DNA of 19,154 nt from JAQTNP01 sp964616145 (GTDB taxonomy: Bacteria; Patescibacteriota; Minisyncoccia; Minisyncoccales; PEYH01): contig CAZTRD010000018.1 in NCBI GenBank assembly GCA_964616145.1, positions 1 through 19,154 of the forward strand, given 5' to 3'. A program made the position numbers and the translations under genes. The notes under the pieces were generated by a model. It was not told where the DNA came from. It was given only the letters and a program-made list of their open reading frames with translations, and did no database searches. Shown here piece after piece: positions 13,909-19,154 of this stretch. Position 1 is the stretch's first letter, and every line of letters begins with the position of its first letter.

Positions 13909-15523
13909 TTAATAATAATTTCTTAAATGATTCTGGAATTCTTCCTTCCAATAATATCGCATCCCCCGAAGATCCGAATTCCAATATCTTCTTATAAACT
14001 TCCTTTAAATTGGAAATGTACATTATCCGATTTACATCCATCCCTGCAGATACAGCTCCGTCTTGAATAGCCTTAAATTGATCATCTTTAACGATTATCG
14101 CTAAATCGCATATTTGAGCAATTTTTTGGCCAATCAGAAAATGAATATCTTTGGATGCTGCTCCTAATTCTATCAAAGAAGGCATAACCAAAATTCTTTT
14201 GTTATGCCATAAAGACAGATATTCCAAAGCACTCATTACCCCATCAGGATTAGCGGAATATGATGAATCAATTATCATCAATCCATTTCTGCCGTTTTTA
14301 ACCTCTATAGCTTTCTGCAAAAACTGGTTTCTTCCTAAAATCCTTGCAATTTCTGGATAATCAATCCCTAAATGATGACTGGCTACTATTGCCAGTAAAG
14401 CATTGATAACATTATGGCTTCCTGGCATATTGATAGCAAAATCAACAGCTGTTCCCTCTTTGTCCTTTAGTGTGAATAGAAATCTATCTTTTTCAGCAGT
14501 TACATTCTCAGCCCAAACATGAGCCAATTCTTTTTTATTATTACCGATAAAGATCACTCTCTGAACAGCAAAATTATCCTCCCCTACTTTCTTTCTGATA
14601 AATTCATTATCAATATTAACAAACCCCATTCCTTCCGGAGGCAAAGATTGTATTAATTCAAATTTTGCTTTAATAATATTTTCTTGGCTTCCAAAAGTAG
14701 CCAAATGCTGTTGATTAATACCGGTTAAAATCCCCATTTTGGGTTTTATCATTTCGCATACTTGCCTTATCTTCCCCTTTTCATATGCCCCTGCTTCAAC
14801 AATGAATATTTCCTGATTATCTAATTCATTGATAATGGTTTTCGCTATCCCAACTTCCGCATTAACATGCTCTTTCGTTTTTAATGTCTTAAATTTCTCA
14901 GAAAGAATGGAATAAAGGATTTCTTTAGTGGTAGTTTTTCCATAACTTCCGGTAATAGCAATGATGGTTAAATCCCTTTTACCCTCAATTATCTTTTTTG
15001 CCTTGGATAATAATCTTTTTTGAAACATTTTGGTAATTGGCCAAAAACACATTACAAAAAAGCTGATTACAATAAAGGAAAATACATCTAAAATTAAGAT
15101 GATGATCAAGGCCCTACCAAGATTTATCTTTAATGGGATAAAAGCCACAAGTCCTACTATGCAAGCTAAAGATAAAATCATTACCAACAATGATTTAACT
15201 GTTACCACAGGCTTTAACAACCTTTTTCTGACAATTTCCATTCCGGTTTTTAAGAATTCTGCCAGATAGATCAGGAAGGTGAAATAGTAAGCAATGATTG
15301 ATAATCTTGATTCAAAGAATAAAGATATCAGGACTAATATTTTTAAACCAAAAAATACATTTAAAAATATTCTTTTCCCCTGCCTGGTTCTAAAGTGATC
15401 AACAAATCTTTTAAGATGATATTCTTTCAATTGCCAGAGATATGACCAGAATAAAACTCTTTTTACAATAACGATAAACCAAAAAATCAAAAGTAAGATA
15501 AATATTAAGGCAGATATTGTCAT
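13901..15523 (-). CDS. murF: MurF-like Mur ligase fused to an N-terminal multi-pass membrane domain
   Basis: 540 aa. Residues 1-160 contain about five hydrophobic segments (near 4-20, 52-70, 75-91, 110-128 and 138-160). A Mur ligase module follows: P-loop TGSYGKTTT (191-199), EHVNAEVGIAKTI (218-230), the Glu/Ala/Gly segment FIVEAGAYEKG (240-250), NQQHLATFGS (270-279), and the C-terminal domain with DSSYSANPDGV. MurF adds D-Ala-D-Ala to the UDP-MurNAc peptide. Ordinary MurF is soluble and about 450 aa. Here the usual N-terminal UDP-binding domain appears replaced by membrane helices. The ATGA overlap with the hydrolase gene implies coupling. Another Mur-type ligase activity remains possible. 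Confidence 0.82.
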   Translation of the reverse strand: MTISALIFILLLIFWFIVIVKRVLFWSYLWQLKEYHLKRFVDHFRTRQGKRIFLNVFFGLKILVLISLFFESRLSIIAYYFTFLIYLAEFLKTGMEIVRKRLLKPVVTVKSLLVMILSLACIVGLVAFIPLKINLGRALIIILILDVFSFIVISFFVMCFWPITKMFQKRLLSKAKKIIEGKRDLTIIAITGSYGKTTTKEILYSILSEKFKTLKTKEHVNAEVGIAKTIINELDNQEIFIVEAGAYEKGKIRQVCEMIKPKMGILTGINQQHLATFGSQENIIKAKFELIQSLPPEGMGFVNIDNEFIRKKVGEDNFAVQRVIFIGNNKKELAHVWAENVTAEKDRFLFTLKDKEGTAVDFAINMPGSHNVINALLAIVASHHLGIDYPEIARILGRNQFLQKAIEVKNGRNGLMIIDSSYSANPDGVMSALEYLSLWHNKRILVMPSLIELGAASKDIHFLIGQKIAQICDLAIIVKDDQFKAIQDGAVSAGMDVNRIMYISNLKEVYKKILEFGSSGDAILLEGRIPESFKKLLLNE

Positions 15524-16281
15524 ATTTTTAATATTTCCAAAATTGTATTGGCCAGTAACTGAGGATTCTCCCTATAAGGTATGTGGCCCCAAGGCATCAT
15601 TTTCAAATCCGAACCTTTAATTCTATCATGCATCACATATGCATCTTTAACTGAAGTAATTTTATCATATTTTCCCCAAATAATGTGAGTTTTGACATTG
15701 ATTTTATCCAATAATGGCGTTAAATCTTCTTTGATCACTTTTACGTGAGTATCCTTTTTTGTACCAATGGCCTGGATATAATCAGTTTTTCTTACTATAA
15801 ATTTATAGAAAATCTTTCTAATCAATTCGTATCCGGGAATCCATGAAAATTTATTTAAAACACTGGAAATAAGATGCAATATTATCTTAAATAGCGTTTT
15901 TTTGTGCTTTATCCCCGCGGCATCAATCAAAAACATCTCTTTTATTCTTTCCGGATGTTTTACAGAATATTTAATCGCTACCCTGCAGCCAAAAGATTGA
16001 CTAGCAAGATAGAATTGTTCATTTATCCCTATTTCTTTTAATAGAGAAACGAAAAAATCAACAAAATCATCAATGCACCAAGCTTTTGGCATGGAGTTAC
16101 TCTGTCCAAATCCGGGAAAATCAAACATTATAACTCTGAATTTCTGGGCAATAATATTTTGCACTTCTTCCCATGGCTTTTTACCGCTCCCCCATCCGTG
16201 CAAAATCAAAAAAGGGGTTCCCTGCCCTTCTTCTCGTAAGCTAATATTTAAACCATTAATTTGTATTACTCTCTCGGGCAT
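15520..16281 (-). CDS. Alpha/beta hydrolase
   Basis: 253 aa, soluble. The oxyanion segment LHGWGSGK (28-34), FDFPGFGQSN (53-62), and a nucleophile elbow S94-Q-S96-F-G98 with Ser96 as the likely nucleophile. The first Gly of the GxSxG box is replaced by Ser. Asp206 in GKYDKIT and His233 in WGHIPY complete the triad. The closest type is the bacterial esterase/peptidase-like hydrolases (MhpC/RsbQ-like). The start is 1 nt after the serS end, and the stop overlaps the murF start. Substrate unknown; context hints at lipid or cell-wall precursor handling but does not prove it. Confidence 0.87.
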   Translation of the reverse strand: MPERVIQINGLNISLREEGQGTPFLILHGWGSGKKPWEEVQNIIAQKFRVIMFDFPGFGQSNSMPKAWCIDDFVDFFVSLLKEIGINEQFYLASQSFGCRVAIKYSVKHPERIKEMFLIDAAGIKHKKTLFKIILHLISSVLNKFSWIPGYELIRKIFYKFIVRKTDYIQAIGTKKDTHVKVIKEDLTPLLDKINVKTHIIWGKYDKITSVKDAYVMHDRIKGSDLKMMPWGHIPYRENPQLLANTILEILKI

Positions 16282-17529
16282 TTATTTCTTAGGAATAATT
16301 TTAAATCCTAAATATTTTTGTAAAACTTTAGGTACATCTATTTTGCCATCCTTTCTTTGGTAGTTTTCAATGATAGCAATAAGCATTCTAACCATAGCAA
16401 AGGCTGTTCCATTAAGCATATGGACGAATTCCGTTTTCCCGTCTTTACCCTTAAATCTGATATTCAATCTTCTTGATTGAAAATCAGTACAATTGGAAAC
16501 AGAATGGGTTTCTCTGTATCTATTCTGAGACGGGAACCATGCCTCAATATCATATGTAGAAGCAGATGGCCTGGACATATCACTAGTGCAAAGATGAACT
16601 ACTCTGTATGGCAGTTTTAATGCCTGCATCATCTTTTCTTCCAAAGATAGCAAGAATAAATGCTCTTTTTCTGAATCTTCCGGCTTAGTAAAACTAAACA
16701 TCTCCAATTTATCGAATTGGTGCAATCTGAATATTCCTTTTGTATCCTTTCCATATGATCCAGATTCTTCTCTTAAACAAGTAGAAAATGCCACATATCT
16801 CTTTGGTAAATCATCTAATATTTCACCTTGATGCATTGGCCCAATTGATTGTTCCGCAGTTCCTATTAAGAATAATTTGTCCTTTTCTAAAAAGTATCTT
16901 TCAGATAAGTCGGCTTCTGTATCTACATATCCCATTGCTTTCATCATTTCGTCTCTGATTAAAATAGGGGGGATAATAGGAATAAATCCTTCTTTTAACA
17001 GTGTATCAAAAGCCAATTGGACCAAAGCAAATTCAAGCAAAGCCAATTCATTCTTTAAGTATGTAAACCTGGCTCCAGATATCTTGGCCGCTCTCTCAAT
17101 ATCAATTAAATCTAATGTTTTTCCTAATTCTGCATGATCTTTTGCTTCAAATTTGAATTTTGGAACCTTTCCCCATTCCCTGATTACCTTATTCCCTGTC
17201 TCATCTATCCCTACAGGAACATCATCTAAAGGAATATTGGGCAAAAGAGAAGATTGTTTCTTAAATTCTTCTTGTAGTTTATCTAAAATATCTTCTTTTT
17301 CTTTCAAAGATGCTTTTAATTCTTTAGCTTTAGATAGCAATTCTGGATTATCTTTAACTTTTGGAGAAATATCATTCTGCTCTTTTCTCAAGCTCTCAAC
17401 TTCTTGTAAAAGCTTTTTTCTTTCTTCTTCCAAAGATATCAGTTTATCAACATCAATATTCACTCCCCTATTCTTTATAGCAGTTTTTACTTTCTCAGGA
17501 TTTTTTAACAATAATTTAATATCTATCAT
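16282..17529 (-). CDS. serS: Seryl-tRNA synthetase
   Basis: 415 aa, class IIa. The N-terminal two-helix coiled-coil arm (about 28-100, Lys/Glu-rich) contacts the long variable arm of tRNA-Ser. The catalytic domain has the TAEQSIGPMHQGEIL serine-site region, motif 2 (FSTCLREESGSYGKDTKGIFRLHQFDKLEMF in pieces), and a motif 3 region reading NGTAFAMVRMLIAIIENYQ. Normal length. It charges tRNA-Ser with serine in the cytoplasm. The ATG overlaps the lysS stop (ATGA), so lysS and serS are translationally coupled. Confidence 0.96.
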   Translation of the reverse strand: MIDIKLLLKNPEKVKTAIKNRGVNIDVDKLISLEEERKKLLQEVESLRKEQNDISPKVKDNPELLSKAKELKASLKEKEDILDKLQEEFKKQSSLLPNIPLDDVPVGIDETGNKVIREWGKVPKFKFEAKDHAELGKTLDLIDIERAAKISGARFTYLKNELALLEFALVQLAFDTLLKEGFIPIIPPILIRDEMMKAMGYVDTEADLSERYFLEKDKLFLIGTAEQSIGPMHQGEILDDLPKRYVAFSTCLREESGSYGKDTKGIFRLHQFDKLEMFSFTKPEDSEKEHLFLLSLEEKMMQALKLPYRVVHLCTSDMSRPSASTYDIEAWFPSQNRYRETHSVSNCTDFQSRRLNIRFKGKDGKTEFVHMLNGTAFAMVRMLIAIIENYQRKDGKIDVPKVLQKYLGFKIIPKK

Positions 17530-18992
17530 CCTTTTGGTCTCATCATCGGGAATAATATTACTTCCCTGATGCTATGAGAATTAGTTAATAAAGCAGCCAA
17601 TCTATCAACTCCCATTCCATATCCGGCAGCTGGAGGCATCCCATATTCCAAGGCCTCTAAAAAGTTCCTATCAATCCTCTGCGCTTCTCCATATCCTGCT
17701 TTAAACATGCTTTCCTGCTCTTCAAATCTCTTTCTTTGCTCCAAAGGATCATTTAATTCAGAAAATGCATTAACTAATTCCCATCCAGCAATCACTAATT
17801 GGAAATTAGCTAATTTCTTTGGATTATCTGCATTTGGTTTAGCCAGGGGAAATGCTCCATATGGATGATGGATGATAAAGGTAGGTTCCCAGATATTTGG
17901 TCTTGAATACTTCTTGTATATTTTGTCAGCTATTTCAGCAAAACCCTCTCCTTTTTCTATCTTAATATCCATTTTCTCTGCTTTCTTCTTTAATGCCTCT
18001 AGCCCTATTGAATCTAAATCAATCCCAGCATCTTTTTTGACCAAATCGTAGAAATCAACTCTCTTAAAAGGAGGGGTAAAATCAATCACTTTCCCCTGAT
18101 ATTCAATTTTCATCTTTCCAAACACATTCTTTAGAATATGGGCGAATAATTCCTCGCATAATTTCATCAATTGTTTGTAATCAGCATAGGCCCAATAAAA
18201 CTCACAGCTGGTAAAATCAGGATTATGGAATCTGTCAGCTCCTTCGTTTCTAAATACCCTTCCTATCTCAAATACTTTTTCATACCCTCCAACTAATAAT
18301 TCCTTTAAGAATAATTCTGGAGCTATTCTTAAATACAAATCCAAATCTAATACATTTAAATGAGTAGTGAATGGACAGGCCTTAGCTCCTCCGTATATCA
18401 ACTGCAATATTGGAGTTTCAACTTCCATGAATCCTTTTTTATCAAAAAACTTCCTTATTTCCTTTATTATCTCTGATCTAATGATTATCTTTTCTTTTGC
18501 TTCTTTATTAAATATCAAATCAACATATCTTTTTCTGAATCTTTCTTCCACATCCTGCAAACCATGCCATTTCTCTGGCAAAGGAAGAATGGATTTGCTA
18601 AGCATCTTAAATCCATTTATTAAAAGAGTTTTTTCATTCTGTTTTGTTTTAAACAATGTCCCTCTCAATTCAATAAAATCGCCAATATCAAAAACATCCA
18701 AAAATTCTTTGTATTTCCCCTGCCCTATATGATCTTTTTTGAGAAATGCCTGCATCTTTGCATTTCCATCTTCAACATCAAAGAAAGTAGATCCCCCATG
18801 CCATCTAATAGCCCTAATCCTTCCAGCAATAAATATTTCTTTGGCTTTCTTTGATAAAGAAGAAAAATCATCCAGAGCTTCTTCTATTGTATGCGTTCTT
18901 TTAACTGAAACAGGATAGGGATTTATTCCCTCATTCCTTAAAGAAACGAGTTTGGCCTTTCTCTGCTCGCGTATTTCATTTAAATTATCCAT
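17526..18992 (-). CDS. lysS: Lysyl-tRNA synthetase, class II
   Basis: 488 aa. An N-terminal OB-fold anticodon-binding domain (about 50-150, IFIAGRIRAIRWHGGSTFFDV at its start, in pieces) precedes the class IIb core: motif 1 (FMEVETPILQ), motif 2 (FRNEGADRFHNPDFTSCEFYWAYADY, in pieces) and motif 3 (GMGVDRLAALL, then SIREVILFPMMRP). It makes Lys-tRNA, matching the tRNA-Lys(UUU) gene elsewhere in the window. It is the first gene of the long - strand unit. The promoter lies so close to the ATG that the mRNA is almost leaderless, and no SD sequence exists. Confidence 0.97.
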   Translation of the reverse strand: MDNLNEIREQRKAKLVSLRNEGINPYPVSVKRTHTIEEALDDFSSLSKKAKEIFIAGRIRAIRWHGGSTFFDVEDGNAKMQAFLKKDHIGQGKYKEFLDVFDIGDFIELRGTLFKTKQNEKTLLINGFKMLSKSILPLPEKWHGLQDVEERFRKRYVDLIFNKEAKEKIIIRSEIIKEIRKFFDKKGFMEVETPILQLIYGGAKACPFTTHLNVLDLDLYLRIAPELFLKELLVGGYEKVFEIGRVFRNEGADRFHNPDFTSCEFYWAYADYKQLMKLCEELFAHILKNVFGKMKIEYQGKVIDFTPPFKRVDFYDLVKKDAGIDLDSIGLEALKKKAEKMDIKIEKGEGFAEIADKIYKKYSRPNIWEPTFIIHHPYGAFPLAKPNADNPKKLANFQLVIAGWELVNAFSELNDPLEQRKRFEEQESMFKAGYGEAQRIDRNFLEALEYGMPPAAGYGMGVDRLAALLTNSHSIREVILFPMMRPKG

Positions 18993-19000
18993 ATTATATC

Positions 19001-19028
19001 TTTATACCCGAAATGTAGGATTTTTCAA
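19001..19028 (-). promoter_or_regulatory. lysS promoter, near-leaderless
   Basis: TTGAAA (19028-19023, 5/6 match), a 16-nt spacer and TATAAA (19006-19001, 5/6 match) on the - strand. The start point would fall near 18994, two or so bases before the ATG at 18992. A perfect TATAAT at 18998-18993 also exists, but it is too close to the ATG to serve it. Confidence 0.6.
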
Positions 19029-19029
19029 G

Positions 19030-19054
19030 ATTTGGATACAAAATTTGGATACAA
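19030..19054 (-). repeat. 12-bp direct repeat upstream of the lysS promoter
   Basis: ATTTGGATACAA occurs exactly twice on the + strand (19030-19041 and 19043-19054), a 13-bp period. It lies immediately upstream of the lysS -35 box. The position suits an activator or repressor site, but the sequence alone does not show function. Confidence 0.5.
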
Positions 19055-19061
19055 GAATCGA

Positions 19062-19100
19062 ACCCCCTCTCCATCCGTAACTGCCAGATAGAGAGGGGGT
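19062..19100 (-). terminator. Strong GC-rich hairpin, possible terminator of an upstream unit
   Basis: The arms 19062-19075 and 19087-19100 pair over 14 bp when read on the - strand, where one pair is G-U; on the + strand that position is a C-A mismatch. This points to a - strand RNA. The loop is 11 nt. No good T-run follows (TCGATTCTT), so it may instead be a processed or regulatory structure. Confidence 0.45.
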
Positions 19101-19154
19101 CATCCCCATGGTACCTCAAGAGGTCCAGGGGCCCAGAGCTACTTGCGGGGGCAC
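19101..19154. other. GC-rich segment at the window edge, no gene assigned
   Basis: About 54 bases far richer in GC than lysS, holding several short palindromes (CCATGG, GGTACC, GGGCCC and ACCTC-AA-GAGGT). A frame on the - strand is open from the edge and ends at a TGA near 19116, so the end of an upstream gene is possible. It cannot be judged from this little sequence. Confidence 0.3.

Noticed and set aside
19045..19070. GGTTCGATTC on the - strand, resembling a tRNA T-loop
   Set aside because: The flanking bases do not form a 5-bp T-stem and no acceptor, D or anticodon arms can be drawn.
19101..19154. Cluster of restriction-type palindromes (CCATGG, GGTACC, GGGCCC) suggesting a vector polylinker
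   Set aside because: Spacing and intervening bases do not match any polylinker I know, and similar GC-rich palindromic patches occur elsewhere in the window.

Overview
The window looks like a chromosomal segment of a Patescibacteria (Candidate Phyla Radiation, probably Parcubacteria-like) genome. The evidence is AT-rich protein genes, tightly packed operons with ATGA or TAATG overlaps, almost no Shine-Dalgarno (SD) sequences, apparently leaderless starts at hrcA and lysS, a short HrcA, and a Mur ligase carrying a long N-terminal membrane extension. TGA is used as an ordinary stop, so the code is standard. The lineage call is inference from these traits, not from a marker phylogeny.

Left part (1-4102, accessory). 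On the + strand lie the 3' portion of a large serine recombinase gene cut by the window edge, a promoter, a compact structured RNA of about 160 nt with three GAAA-capped hairpins and a probable pseudoknot, a probable modification-dependent restriction endonuclease (PUA-like reader plus NucS/DUF91-like nuclease), and a small membrane zinc-ribbon protein, ended by a terminator. On the - strand lie a DUF350 membrane protein and a secreted thermonuclease, then tRNA-Lys(UUU), whose 3' end is imperfectly duplicated just downstream. This could be an integrated element next to a tRNA gene.

Middle (4124-8369). The heat-shock operon hrcA-grpE-dnaK-dnaJ is on the - strand, driven by a good promoter whose -35 lies inside a CIRCE operator with a symmetric base substitution. 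Between this operon and ftsQ (8340-8995) sits a GC-rich island of foreign appearance. It has its own promoter, a previously uncalled 51-codon small membrane protein gene, a 104-codon unknown gene, near-perfect SD sequences and terminal hairpins.

Right part (9001-19154, all - strand). One unit, lysS-serS-hydrolase-murF-aminotransferase-tRNA-binding protein, ends near a GC hairpin at 12283. A second unit, SIMPL protein-efp-FemAB-like-ftsQ, ends at a clear terminator at 8999-9023. Together these mix tRNA charging and translation (LysS, SerS, EF-P, EMAP-like protein) with envelope building and division (MurF, FemAB-like, FtsQ). Upstream of lysS are a promoter, a 12-bp direct repeat and another GC-rich hairpin running to the window edge.
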